Of a stretch of DNA of 64,000 nt, positions 1 to 8,341 are shown in pieces. Numbering within the stretch: position 1 is the stretch's first letter; every line of letters begins with the position of its first letter. This DNA comes from Bradyrhizobium sp. JYMT SZCCT0180 (GTDB lineage Bacteria > Pseudomonadota > Alphaproteobacteria > Rhizobiales > Xanthobacteraceae): assembly GCF_018130165.1 (NCBI RefSeq), contig NZ_JAFCLZ010000015.1, positions 62,001-126,000 on the forward strand, given 5' to 3'. A program made the position numbers and the translations under genes. The notes beneath the pieces were generated by a model. It saw only the letters and a list, made by a program, of their open reading frames with translations. It was not told where the DNA came from and did no database searches.

Positions 1-132
1 CACCGCGACCAGCGACGTGACCGGGGAATAATAGAACCCCGAGAGGCCGGCGCCTTCCTGGGTCACGGCGCCGCCGCGGTATTTCATCAGATAGGTCGTC
101 GGCTGTGCCTTGATGAACCGGATGCCGAACAT
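1..132 (-). CDS. SPFH/band-7 domain protein, N-terminal fragment
   Basis: Only the first 44 codons are in the window; the gene runs off its left edge. The visible protein begins MFGIRFIKAQPTTYLMKYRG and continues with a Gly/Tyr segment (GLSGFYYSP). This resembles the start of bacterial SPFH (stomatin/prohibitin/flotillin-like) membrane-associated proteins. An AGAAGGAG ribosome-binding site lies just upstream on the minus strand. It is divergent from the NrtR-like gene, and a palindrome lies between them, so shared regulation is likely. The family call is moderate because most of the protein is missing. Confidence 0.6.
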   Translation of the reverse strand, partial: MFGIRFIKAQPTTYLMKYRGGAVTQEGAGLSGFYYSPVTSLVAV

Positions 133-182
133 GGCGTGTACTCCTTCTAGTTCGCTCGTAAGTGTGTCTGGGCAACTAAGTA

Positions 183-199
183 AGTTGTACAGTACAACT
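183..199. promoter_or_regulatory. Palindromic operator candidate between divergent genes
   Basis: A perfect inverted repeat AGTTGTAC-A-GTACAACT. It is flanked by direct copies of AACTAAGTA at 174-182 and 196-204, which start 22 bp apart, about two helical turns. It lies in the only gap between the SPFH gene and the NUDIX/winged-helix regulator. It is probably the binding site of that regulator, but this is inferred from position and symmetry only. Confidence 0.55.
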
Positions 200-236
200 A
201 AGTATGCTATTGTCAAGGCCAGCGGCAAAAAGGTTC

Positions 237-986
237 ATGGACACGGATTCGGGCATGGAACAGGGACGGGGACCAAAACCAGGCAACCCGGGAGGGCTGG
301 ATTTTCCGCGGCCGCTGACGACGGTCGATGTCGTCATTTTCGCCGTGCGCGACGATGCGCTTCAGGTCCTGCTGGTCCAGCGCCCGGCAAATGAGGGCGA
401 GCCGTTTCCGGATTCCTGGGCGTTACCGGGCGGCTTCGTGGACATCGAGAAGGACCGCGACCTCGAGGCCTGTGCGGTCCGCAAGCTCAGGGACAAGACC
501 GGCATGGTCAGTCCCTACCTTGAACAATTGGGGAGTTGGGGCAGCGCCGGCCGCGATCCCCGCGGCTGGTCGGCGACCCACGCCTATTTCGCGCTGATGC
601 CCGATTTGCCCGCGAGCGGCCCCGGCGCCGCCGACGCGCGGTGGTTTGCCGTTGGTTCAGGCAAGCCAAAGGTCAGGCTTGCCTTCGACCACGCCGACAT
701 TCTGGAGGCGGCGGTCCAGCGCCTGCGCAACAAGGTCGAGTACACCTCGCTGCCGGCCTATCTGATGCCGCCGGAATTCACGCTGCCGGACCTGCAGCGC
801 GTCTACGAGATCGTGCTCGACCGCCCGCTGGAGAAAAGCGCCTTCCGCACCCGGATGCTGGCGGCGGACCTGATCGAGCCGGTCGCCAAAATGCGCAAGG
901 GGCCGAACCGGCCGGCACAGCTTTACCGGCTGAAGAAGGCAAGGTCCCCGGTGTTCTTTGCGCGCACGTTCAACGCGCCCGGCTGA
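237..986 (+). CDS. NrtR-like NUDIX-winged helix transcriptional regulator
   Basis: The 249-residue protein has an N-terminal NUDIX fold (about residues 27-150) and a C-terminal winged-helix region (about 165-249). The Nudix box (GGFV at 65-68 through RKLRDKTGM) has lost the expected metal-binding glutamates of the REUXEEXGU core: RE is RK and EE is DK. Hydrolase activity is therefore unlikely, as in NrtR-type regulators that only sense nucleotide ligands. The ATG at 237 has an AAAAAGG stretch just upstream. An in-frame ATG at 204 is too close to the palindrome, and 255 is a further possible start. It probably regulates itself and the divergent SPFH gene. Confidence 0.75.
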   Translation: MDTDSGMEQGRGPKPGNPGGLDFPRPLTTVDVVIFAVRDDALQVLLVQRPANEGEPFPDSWALPGGFVDIEKDRDLEACAVRKLRDKTGMVSPYLEQLGSWGSAGRDPRGWSATHAYFALMPDLPASGPGAADARWFAVGSGKPKVRLAFDHADILEAAVQRLRNKVEYTSLPAYLMPPEFTLPDLQRVYEIVLDRPLEKSAFRTRMLAADLIEPVAKMRKGPNRPAQLYRLKKARSPVFFARTFNAPG

Positions 987-1132
987 GGCGTTTCGGCAGG
1001 CCGTCAGCCGCAGGCGGATACCTGCATGCCGCGAATGCAGGGCTCATGGCCGCAAAATAGTGTATCGGCTGGGCATCGCGCGCCGGGGGGACATTCCGGC
1101 GCCACCAAATCAAAAGTTTCGGAGGAAGTTTC

Positions 1133-2359
1133 ATGTCGGCTCTGCCACTCAAAGGCATCAAGATTCTCGACCTGACGCGGGTGCTGGCGGGGCCCTTGTC
1201 GGCGCAGATGCTGGGCGATCTCGGCGCCGAGGTGATCAAGATCGAGCGTCCCGGCGGCGGCGACGATGCCCGCGCCTTCGGCCCGCCTTATCTGCAGGAC
1301 CCCGAGGGCAAGGCCAACAACAACAACTCGTTCTATCTGTGCGCCAACCGCAACAAGAAGTCGGTCACGGTCAACATCGCCTCGCCGGAAGGTCAGGACA
1401 TCATCCGCGAGCTGGCAAAATCCTGCGACGTGATGATGGAGAATTACAAGGTCGGCGATCTCAAGCGCTACCGGCTCGACTATGAATCGATCAAGGCGAT
1501 TAATCCCGGCATCATCTATTGCTCGGTGACCGGTTTCGGCCAGACCGGACCTTACGCGCCGCGCGCCGGCTACGACGCGATTTTGCAGGCGATGGGCGGC
1601 CTGATGAGCGTCACCGGCCATATCGATGGCGAACCCGGCGAAGGTCCGATGAAGGTCGGCCCGTCGATCGTCGACTACATGACCGGCATGAACACGTCCA
1701 TTGGCATTCTCTCGGCGCTGTTTCACCGCAAGGTCAATGGCGGGGAGGGGCAGCATGTCGACGTCTGCCTGTTCGACACCGTGATCGCCTCGCTGTCGCA
1801 TTGGTTGCAGATCTATCTCGTCAACGGCGTGACGCCGCCGCGGCGCGGCACCTGGGGCAATGGCGGCATGCCGGCCGGCGTGTTCCGCGCCACCGATGGC
1901 GAATTGATGCTGGTGGTCGGCAATGACGGCCAGTTCGCGCGCACCTGCGCCGTGCTGGGCGCTCCCGAGCTCGCGACCGATCCAAAATTCCTCAAGAACA
2001 ACGACCGCGTCGTGCACGGCAAGGAGATCATGGCGATCTTCGCCGGACTGTTCCTGAAGAAGCCGGTGGCGTACTGGCTGGACGAATTGGAGAAGGCCGG
2101 CGTGCCCTCCGGTCCGATCAACAATTTCGAGCAGGTGTTTTCAGATCCGCACGTCCAGTCGCGCGGCATGCGGGTCAAGGTTGAGCATCCCTTCGAGCCG
2201 GAACTGTCGCTGATCCGCAACGCCATCTCGTTCTCCGGCACGCCGGTGAAGGAGTATCGCGCGCCGCCGCTGCTCGGCGCACACACCAGGGAAGTGCTGG
2301 CGACGATCGGCTATGACGAGGCCAAGGTCGAGGCGTTGAAGGCGCAGAAGATCGTCTAG
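1133..2359 (+). CDS. Class III CoA-transferase (CaiB/BaiF family)
   Basis: A 408-residue protein beginning with the family signature LKGIKILDLTRVLAGP and then LGDLGAEVIKIERP. Asp181 in the VDYMTG segment matches the catalytic aspartate of formyl-CoA transferase, which forms the aspartyl-CoA thioester. The length is typical. GGAGG lies about 8 nt before the ATG. The reaction is transfer of CoA between carboxylic acids in the cytosol. The acyl substrate cannot be told from sequence, although nearby acyl-CoA genes suggest organic or fatty acid catabolism. The RidA gene follows 92 bp downstream on the same strand. Confidence 0.88.
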   Translation: MSALPLKGIKILDLTRVLAGPLSAQMLGDLGAEVIKIERPGGGDDARAFGPPYLQDPEGKANNNNSFYLCANRNKKSVTVNIASPEGQDIIRELAKSCDVMMENYKVGDLKRYRLDYESIKAINPGIIYCSVTGFGQTGPYAPRAGYDAILQAMGGLMSVTGHIDGEPGEGPMKVGPSIVDYMTGMNTSIGILSALFHRKVNGGEGQHVDVCLFDTVIASLSHWLQIYLVNGVTPPRRGTWGNGGMPAGVFRATDGELMLVVGNDGQFARTCAVLGAPELATDPKFLKNNDRVVHGKEIMAIFAGLFLKKPVAYWLDELEKAGVPSGPINNFEQVFSDPHVQSRGMRVKVEHPFEPELSLIRNAISFSGTPVKEYRAPPLLGAHTREVLATIGYDEAKVEALKAQKIV

Positions 2360-2451
2360 GCCAGGCATCGACATTTCGATCACCTTCGAAGCATGATCGC
2401 GGCGGAAGGCGTTAGTCTTGCGCCGTCGATCCGCCAGTCGAAGGTGATGCC

Positions 2452-2847
2452 ATGAAACGGGAAGCGCTCCGCGTCGAACCGATCTCCTCTTTTCTCGAGA
2501 AGTGGGGAGCGCCTCCGGGATCGCCGGTGACGCGCGCCGGCAACATGATCTTTGTCTCGGGCCTGCCGCCATTCGATCCGCAGACCGGCGAAATCCTCAG
2601 CGTTCCGATCGAGCGCCAGACCGAACTCGTGCTCGAGCAGATGAAACGCTGTCTGGAGGCCGCGGGCGCATCGCTGGACAATGTGATGAAGTGCAACATC
2701 TACTGCACCTCGGCCAGGCACTTTGCGGCCGTCAACTCGGTCTACCGGCGCTACTTTCCAGAGGACCCGCCGGCCCGCATCTTCGTTTGCATCCCCGAAT
2801 GGACCGGGCCGTTCGACATCGAGATCGATTGCGTGGCGATGATGTAG
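2452..2847 (+). CDS. RidA/YjgF/UK114 family protein
   Basis: A 131-residue single-domain protein with the RidA pattern: a VSGLPPFDPQTG segment near residue 38, an LEAAGASLDNVMKCNIYC segment, and the conserved arginine in PPARIFV. RidA proteins are trimers that hydrolyse reactive enamine/imine intermediates, with the arginine binding the carboxylate. The GPFDIEID ending is usual for the fold. Substrate is unknown. It follows the CoA-transferase and is convergent with the TetR gene; only 1 nt separates its stop from the TetR stop. Confidence 0.85.
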   Translation: MKREALRVEPISSFLEKWGAPPGSPVTRAGNMIFVSGLPPFDPQTGEILSVPIERQTELVLEQMKRCLEAAGASLDNVMKCNIYCTSARHFAAVNSVYRRYFPEDPPARIFVCIPEWTGPFDIEIDCVAMM

Positions 2848-2848
2848 T

Positions 2849-3541
2849 TCACAAATCCTGCCGCGTCAGCCGGCCATACGGCGGCGCCATGGACCGGGCT
2901 GGCGCCTTCTTCGCGGGCTCGCCGCCCGTCAGCGCCATTACCGACACCGTGACCACGCGTTCGACGATCGCATTCACGTCGTTGAGGTCGCATTGGCCTT
3001 CCGACAGTTTCGTCAGCCGTTCCTTTTCGCGGATCGTGTGGTGCGACATCGCGAGCGCAAAATGCAGGCCCCAATAGAGCTCGGCGTCGTCGCGGCCGGG
3101 CAGGGAGCGGCGCATTGCGGCGACGAATTTCCGCAGATGATCGACCTCGCGATTCTTGATGCGGCGGATCGGCGGTACTGACTCGATCGAGGCGCGGATC
3201 ATGAACCGTGCCGCGGTCGAGCCTTCGCGGTCCGGGCCGAGGCAGCCGCGCAAGGTGGGGCCGACCAGCGCGTGCATGATGGCCTCGATCGAGGCGCGGC
3301 CGCCGCCGGCTTCCTCGGCCGCCTTCAGTTCGTTGAGCCGCTCGCGGTTGGTGGCGAGGCTGCGGGTCACGAACAATTCCGCGATCAACTCGTCCTTCGA
3401 ACCGAAATGATAGTTCACCGCGGCGAGATTGACGTTCGCCTCGGCAACGATGTCGCGCAGCGTCACGTCGCCAAAACCGCGATCGGCGTAAAGCCGTTCG
3501 GCGGCGGCGAGAATGGCGGAGCGGGTATGATCGGACGCCAT
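2849..3541 (-). CDS. TetR family transcriptional regulator
   Basis: A 230-residue protein starting MASDHTRSAILAAAERLYAD. The N-terminal TetR helix-turn-helix covers about residues 5-60, with the recognition segment VNLAAVNYHFGSKDELI. The C-terminal domain is the ligand-binding type used by fatty-acid and acyl-CoA responsive regulators. A longer in-frame extension to 3709 was discarded because it would cover the divergent promoter; AGGGGACC precedes the chosen ATG. It is divergent from the acyl-CoA dehydrogenase gene, its likely target. Confidence 0.85.
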   Translation of the reverse strand: MASDHTRSAILAAAERLYADRGFGDVTLRDIVAEANVNLAAVNYHFGSKDELIAELFVTRSLATNRERLNELKAAEEAGGGRASIEAIMHALVGPTLRGCLGPDREGSTAARFMIRASIESVPPIRRIKNREVDHLRKFVAAMRRSLPGRDDAELYWGLHFALAMSHHTIREKERLTKLSEGQCDLNDVNAIVERVVTVSVMALTGGEPAKKAPARSMAPPYGRLTRQDL

Positions 3542-3568
3542 ATCTGGTCCCCTGTTGGGGAGTTGCAT

Positions 3569-3599
3569 TTCAAACGCGTGTATGAAACTATCGTTTGAA
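3569..3599. promoter_or_regulatory. Inverted-repeat operator candidate for the TetR regulator
   Basis: TTCAAACG (3569-3576) and CGTTTGAA (3592-3599) form a perfect 8-bp inverted repeat with a 15-bp spacer. It lies between the divergent TetR and acyl-CoA dehydrogenase genes, where an autoregulatory operator would be expected. No binding evidence exists. Confidence 0.5.
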
Positions 3600-3724
3600 G
3601 GGCGGCGAATGTCAATCCACCTCGGTTCGTGCATCAGCAAATCTCTTGCGGCGCACGAGGGGCGGGCAGACAGTGCCGCCAAAGGTTTCAAAAGCCAGCG
3701 AATATCCAAGGAAGGGAGCGTCCC

Positions 3725-4957
3725 ATGGACTTCAATATGTCAGAACGCCAGACCGAATGGCTCAACCGCGTTCGTTCGTTCATGAAAACGCATGTTCGGC
3801 CCGCAGTGCCGATCTACGACAAGCAGGATGCAGAGGGACCGCGCTGGAAGGTGATCCCGGTCCTCGAGGATCTGAAGAAGAAGGCCAGGGCCGAAGGCCT
3901 CTGGAACATGTTCATGCCGCCGAACGCGCATGAGGATGACGAATTCCGCGGCGCGGGATTGACCAACCTCGAATATGCGTTGCTGTCGGAAGAGATGGGC
4001 CGCATCTCCTGGGCATCGGAAGTGTTCAATTGTTCCGCCCCGGATACCGGTAACATGGAAGTGTTCATCCGCTACGGCACCAAGGAGCAGAAGCGGAAGT
4101 GGCTGCGGCCGCTGATGGACGGTGAAATCCGTTCCGCCTTCCTGATGACCGAGCCCGCGGTGGCGTCGTCGGACGCGACCAACATCGAAACGCGCATCGA
4201 AAAGGATGGCGACCACTACGTCATCAACGGCCGCAAATGGTGGTCGTCAGGCGTCGGCGACCCCCGCTGCAAGATCGCGATCCTGATGGGCAAGACCGAT
4301 CCGAACGAGGCGAAACACAAGGCGCAGTCGCAGATCCTGGTTCCGCTCGATACCCCCGGCATCAAGGTCGAGAAAATGCTTCCGGTGTTCGGCTATGACG
4401 ATGCGCCGCACGGCCACGCCCAGGTGCTGCTGGAGAACGTCCGGGTTCCTGCGGAAAACATCCTGCTCGGCGAGGGCCGCGGCTTCGAGATCGCGCAGGG
4501 CCGTCTTGGTCCGGGCCGCATCCATCACTGCATGCGCACCATCGGCAAGGCCGAGGAAGCGCTTGAGAAGATGGTGAAGCGGCTGGCCTCGCGCACTGCG
4601 TTCGGCAAGAAGATCATCGAGCACTCGGTGTGGGAACAGCGTATCGGCGAAGCGCGCGCCGACATCGAGATGAATCGCCTGCTGTGCCTCAAGGCTGCCG
4701 ACATGATGGACAAGGTCGGCAACAAGACCGCACAGGCCGAGATCGCAATGATCAAGGTCACCGCGCCCAACATGGCCTTGAAGATCATCGACAACGCCAT
4801 CCAGTCCTACGGCGGCGCCGGCGTCTCCGACGAAGCCGGCCTGGCGAAGGATTATGCCCATATCCGTACGCTCCGCCTGGCCGACGGTCCGGACGAGGTG
4901 CACAATCGCGCCATTGCCAGACTTGAACTTCGGAAGTATGCAAACACGTCGCACTGA
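3725..4957 (+). CDS. Acyl-CoA dehydrogenase (ACAD10/11-like)
   Basis: A 410-residue flavoprotein. The ACAD N-terminal helical domain starts with MDFNMSERQTEWLNRVRSFM. The middle domain has FLMTEPAVASSDATNI for FAD and substrate contact. The C-terminal domain ends RLADGPDEVHNRAIARLE, where the glutamate is the expected catalytic base of this subgroup. It catalyses alpha-beta desaturation of an acyl-CoA, with electrons passing to ETF. The ATG at 3725 follows AAGGGAG. The phosphotransferase-like gene downstream is the partner fused to this domain in animal ACAD10/11, which supports a role in catabolism of hydroxylated or branched acyl chains. Confidence 0.88.
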   Translation: MDFNMSERQTEWLNRVRSFMKTHVRPAVPIYDKQDAEGPRWKVIPVLEDLKKKARAEGLWNMFMPPNAHEDDEFRGAGLTNLEYALLSEEMGRISWASEVFNCSAPDTGNMEVFIRYGTKEQKRKWLRPLMDGEIRSAFLMTEPAVASSDATNIETRIEKDGDHYVINGRKWWSSGVGDPRCKIAILMGKTDPNEAKHKAQSQILVPLDTPGIKVEKMLPVFGYDDAPHGHAQVLLENVRVPAENILLGEGRGFEIAQGRLGPGRIHHCMRTIGKAEEALEKMVKRLASRTAFGKKIIEHSVWEQRIGEARADIEMNRLLCLKAADMMDKVGNKTAQAEIAMIKVTAPNMALKIIDNAIQSYGGAGVSDEAGLAKDYAHIRTLRLADGPDEVHNRAIARLELRKYANTSH

Positions 4958-4982
4958 TCTTGCTGCGTGATCACTGCCTGAA

Positions 4983-5113
4983 CCTCATCCTGAGGAGCCC
5001 GCAGGGCGTCTCGAAGGATGTAGGCCACGGTGGGGCCTCATGGTTCGAGACGCGCGTGGAGTTTATCATCGGGCCGCGCTTTGCGCGGACCCGGTGGCGT
5101 CCTCACCATGAGG
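4983..5113. repeat. Palindromic intergenic repeat (REP/BIME-like)
   Basis: Outer arms are CCTCATCCTGAGG (4983-4995) and CCTCACCATGAGG (5101-5113). Inner arms GCGTCTCGAA (5006-5015) and TTCGAGACGC (5044-5053) form a perfect 10-bp inverted repeat. Elements of this type are frequent between Bradyrhizobium genes. It separates the acyl-CoA dehydrogenase from its probable partner gene. Confidence 0.75.
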
Positions 5114-5180
5114 GTGTGACGGATGAACCAAAGGGAACGCCTGATGGCGTTCCCCAAGAACCATTCAAGGGAGCGTCATC

Positions 5181-6239
5181 GTGGCGGACGGCGTCAGGAA
5201 AGACGAAGAGTTTTCAGGCACCAAGGAAGTCGAGGAGCGTCATCGCATCGATGAAAAGCGCCTCGATGCGTGGATGCGCGAAAACGTTGAAGGCTATCAG
5301 GGACCACTGACCGTCCTGCAGTTCAAGGGCGGCCAGTCCAACCCGACCTACCGGCTCGATACGCCCGGGCGATCCTATGTGATGCGGCGCAGGCCGTTCG
5401 GCAAATTGCTGCCGTCGGCGCATGCGGTGGATCGCGAATTCCGCGTCATCGCCGCGCTCAGCAAGCAGGGATTTCCGGTTGCAAAGGCCTATGCGCTCTG
5501 CACCGACGACGGCGTGATCGGCTCGGCCTTCTACATCATGTCGATGGAAGAGGGGCGGGTGCTGTGGGATCCGACGCTGCCGAGCCAGACGCCGGAAGAT
5601 CGCTACAAGATTTTCACCAGCAAGATCGAGACACTTGCAAAACTGCATCTGTTCGATCCGCAGGCCATCGGCCTCGGCGATTTCGGCAAGCCCGGCAATT
5701 ATTTTGCGCGGCAGGTCGATCGCTGGACCAAACAATACCGCGCCTCCGAGACCCAGCACATTCCGGAATTCGAAAAGCTCGCCGAATGGCTGCCGAAGAC
5801 GGTGCCGGAGCAGAAGCGCGTTTCCATCGTCCATGGCGACTATCGCCTCGACAATATGATCTTCCACGCCACCGAGCCGCGCGTGCAAGCGGTGCTGGAC
5901 TGGGAATTGTCGACGCTCGGCGATCCCATGGCCGACTTCACTTACCTGTTGATGCAATGGACCATGCCGGGCCTCGCCAACGCCGATCTGAAGGCGCTGA
6001 ACATCCCGAGCATGGAAGCGGCCGCGCAGATCTACTGCAACGTGACCGGTACCGAGGTCCCCGACCTGAACTGGTATTTCTCCTACAATCTGTTCCGCCT
6101 TGCGGGCATCACGCAGGGTATTGCGGGCCGGATCCGCGACGGCACCGCGGCCAACGCCAAGGCCATCGAGTCGGCGAAGCGCACGGTGCCGCTGTCGCAG
6201 GCCTCCTGGGAATACGCGCAGAAGGCCGGCGCGAAATAA
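5181..6239 (+). CDS. Phosphotransferase family protein (ACAD10/11 kinase domain-like)
   Basis: A 352-residue protein of the aminoglycoside/choline kinase (APH) superfamily. The catalytic loop is VHGDYRLDNMIFH near residue 218. The metal-binding aspartate is in VLDWELSTLGDP near residue 240. The N-terminal lobe has LQFKGGQSNPTYRL and a conserved YVMRRRP segment. Animal ACAD10/11 carry this kinase fused to the dehydrogenase and phosphorylate 4-hydroxyacyl-CoA. Here the genes are separate but adjacent, so the same two-step reaction is a reasonable inference. It starts with GTG, preceded by AAGGGAG. It is probably not an antibiotic resistance gene. Confidence 0.82.
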   Translation: MADGVRKDEEFSGTKEVEERHRIDEKRLDAWMRENVEGYQGPLTVLQFKGGQSNPTYRLDTPGRSYVMRRRPFGKLLPSAHAVDREFRVIAALSKQGFPVAKAYALCTDDGVIGSAFYIMSMEEGRVLWDPTLPSQTPEDRYKIFTSKIETLAKLHLFDPQAIGLGDFGKPGNYFARQVDRWTKQYRASETQHIPEFEKLAEWLPKTVPEQKRVSIVHGDYRLDNMIFHATEPRVQAVLDWELSTLGDPMADFTYLLMQWTMPGLANADLKALNIPSMEAAAQIYCNVTGTEVPDLNWYFSYNLFRLAGITQGIAGRIRDGTAANAKAIESAKRTVPLSQASWEYAQKAGAK

Positions 6240-6293
6240 TTTGCAACATGGCGCGGTCCATCCGGATCGCGCCATGTTTCATTCATTGCAACC

Positions 6294-6457
6294 GTAGGGT
6301 GGGCAAAGGCGCTTTAGCGCCGTAACTCGTCATACCCCGCGCATGCGGGGTATCCAGTACGCCGCGGCTTCTCGATTTATCGCTGGCGTCTCTGGAATAC
6401 TGGATCGTCCGCCTTCGCGGACGATGACAAAGCCTGGACACGCTTTGCCCACCCTAC
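6294..6457. repeat. MITE-like element with a nested palindromic repeat
   Basis: Terminal inverted repeats GTAGGGTGGGCAAAG at 6294 and CTTTGCCCACCCTAC ending at 6457 bound 164 bp with no ORF. Inside lies a second element, 6329-6428, that begins GTCATACCCCGC and ends GCGGACGATGAC. A related outer element is at 56403-56527 in this window, and a related inner one at 11029-11150. The arrangement looks like one repeat inserted into another. Confidence 0.7.
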
Positions 6458-6482
6458 GATCCACGGTTCACTGGAATTCCAC

Positions 6483-7394
6483 TTGGCTCTCTCCCCAAAT
6501 ATCCGCGGCAGCCTGATCATGGCCACCGCCATGGCCGCTTTCACGATCAACGACTCCATCACCAAGGCGGTGTCGGCGGAAATCAATTTCGGCCAGGTGA
6601 TGCTGGTGCGTGGCCTGTTCGCGATCGTGCTGGTCGCAGCGCTCGCGTTCCATCAGCGTGCGTTGCGCCCCCTGCGCACGGTGATGACCGCGCCGGTCGC
6701 GCTGCGCGTCATCGGCGAGGTCGGCGGCACGATATCGTTCATGGCGGCGCTCACGCACCTGCCGCTGGCCAATACTTCGGCGATCTTTCAGGCCTTGCCT
6801 CTCGCCATCACGCTCGGCGCGGCGCTGGTGTTTCGCGAGCCGGTCGGCTGGCGGCGCTGGCTGGCGATCGCGGCCGGTTTTGTCGGCATGCTCATCATCG
6901 TGCGGCCGGGAATTGCCGGCTTCAACCAGTTTTCGCTGCTGGCGTTGGTCTCGGTGGCGTTCTGCGCCCTGCGCGATCTCTCCACCAAGAAAATACCCGC
7001 GCAAATCCCCTCGCTGTTCATCACGCTGTTGATGACGGTGACGGTCACTTCGGCGGGCGCGGTCATCCTGTTTCCGCTCGGCGGCTGGACGCCGCCGTCC
7101 AGTCACGCGCTGGGCATGCTGGCGCTGGCGGCGGTGCTGGTGCTGATCGGCTATCAATGCATGATCGTGGCGCTGCGATCGGGCGATATCTCGGCGGTAG
7201 CGCCGTTCCGCTATTCCGCGCTGCTGTGGGCCATGCTGCTCGGCTATTTCATGTTCGGCGACAAGCCTGATGCCATGATGTTGCTCGGCGCCTCGATCAT
7301 CGTCTCGTCCGGACTCTACGCGTTCTATCGCGAGCGCGTCCGCGCCCGGCCGGTGGCGGCCAGCACGTCAGGCATTCCGCCCGACGGGTTGTGA
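6483..7394 (+). CDS. DMT superfamily transporter (EamA family)
   Basis: A 303-residue, very hydrophobic protein with about ten predicted membrane helices and two EamA repeats. The first repeat begins NIRGSLIMATAMAAFTINDSI and includes a TGT/GEV-type helix end; the second starts near residue 145. It is an inner-membrane exporter or permease of unknown substrate. A TTG start at 6483 keeps the usual NIRG family N-terminus; the first ATG is at 6519. No strong ribosome-binding site is seen. It stands alone, after the repeat at 6294-6457. Confidence 0.82.
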   Translation: MALSPNIRGSLIMATAMAAFTINDSITKAVSAEINFGQVMLVRGLFAIVLVAALAFHQRALRPLRTVMTAPVALRVIGEVGGTISFMAALTHLPLANTSAIFQALPLAITLGAALVFREPVGWRRWLAIAAGFVGMLIIVRPGIAGFNQFSLLALVSVAFCALRDLSTKKIPAQIPSLFITLLMTVTVTSAGAVILFPLGGWTPPSSHALGMLALAAVLVLIGYQCMIVALRSGDISAVAPFRYSALLWAMLLGYFMFGDKPDAMMLLGASIIVSSGLYAFYRERVRARPVAASTSGIPPDGL

Positions 7395-7488
7395 TCGTCG
7401 CGTTGTTCGATGGAACCGATCGCGGGATGCTCCGGCAATTGACAGGCAGCAGCGCGATCATATCTCCCGCGCAAGAGGAGATCAGATC

Positions 7489-7842
7489 ATGATCCAGCAA
7501 CTTCGCATCTATGAGATCTTCGAACGGAACAAGGCCACGTTCCATAACCGGTTTCGCGATCACGCGGCGCGTATCATGCGTACCAAATACGGCTTTCGCA
7601 TCGTCGCGATGTGGGAAACCAAATTCGGTGACAGAACCGAATTCGCCTATCTGCTGGAATGGCCCGACGAGGCGACCAAGACTGCGGCATGGTCGGCCTT
7701 CATGGCGGACACCGAATGGTCTGAAATCAAGCGCGTGACGCATGCGGAGCACGGACTGATGGTCGGGCAGATCGAGGATCGCTTGCTGGCGCCGGTGGAT
7801 TATTCGCCGGTGAAAGGGAGTTTGCTGTCTGCGACAAATTAA
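7489..7842 (+). CDS. NIPSNAP family protein
   Basis: A 117-residue single-domain protein beginning MIQQLRIYEIFERNKATFHNRFRDH. It has a ferredoxin-like alpha/beta pattern and the conserved FAYLLEWPDEATKTAAWSAFMAD segment of NIPSNAP/DUF4286-type small proteins. These are dimeric alpha-beta barrels, and their bacterial function is not established. AGAGGAG is placed well before the ATG. No operon partner is evident. The next 640 bp are non-coding. Confidence 0.78.
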   Translation: MIQQLRIYEIFERNKATFHNRFRDHAARIMRTKYGFRIVAMWETKFGDRTEFAYLLEWPDEATKTAAWSAFMADTEWSEIKRVTHAEHGLMVGQIEDRLLAPVDYSPVKGSLLSATN

Positions 7843-7984
7843 CCCGACGGGCAAAATTCCGCTTTCCTCGTCGGGCAAATCAGCGGTTTGAATTGTCGCG
7901 TCCCGCCCGACAAGAGGGGCGTGCGCACGTCACGAACGCGCGGCGGGATGCGGTGGACGCTGGTTCACGTCTGACGACGGCGTG

Positions 7985-8300
7985 GATTAAGCGTACGGCA
8001 AAACCGTGTGGTCCTGGCGCCCGTTGCTGGCGTCAAGCTGTCGGCTAAGCGCAAGCTGAACCGGTGGTGACGGAGTCAACCAAGAACTCGTCTCCGGGGA
8101 GATCACGGCATAAGCCGTAAAGCCATTGCGCAGGGAAGGCCGGGTGTTCTCCGCTGCCCTGTATGCTCGTGTGCAGCCTACTTAGTGCAAACCGCACACG
8201 GGACCGCGGGTGCAGCGCGCACCCGGTCTTCCCTGCGCCCTCTCATTTGAGGGCGGGAAGTTGCTGGCAAAGCTCGGGCGCAATGCGTCGCGAGAATTTA
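7985..8300 (+). other. Structured intergenic element, possible ncRNA or large repeat
   Basis: There is no convincing ORF here. A 19-bp arm at 8128-8146 (GCGCAGGGAAGGCCGGGTG) pairs with 8220-8238 with a single G:U. A nested 7-bp stem CGTGTGC/GCACACG (8168-8174, 8194-8200) lies inside the loop. From memory, similar sequence recurs between genes in Bradyrhizobium genomes, so this may be a dispersed structured element. The outer limits are uncertain. The rest of the gap, 7843-7984, shows nothing definite. Confidence 0.5.
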
Positions 8301-8341
8301 AAGTCACGTCGAAATGAATTTGAACGTGCGAAAATCTTCTA

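Noticed and set aside
4960..5310. 116-codon ORF between the dehydrogenase and phosphotransferase
   Set aside because: Covers a palindromic repeat and overlaps the start of the phosphotransferase; composition is not protein-like.
5181..6239. Aminoglycoside resistance kinase
   Set aside because: It follows an ACAD10/11-type dehydrogenase and matches the kinase domain of that family.
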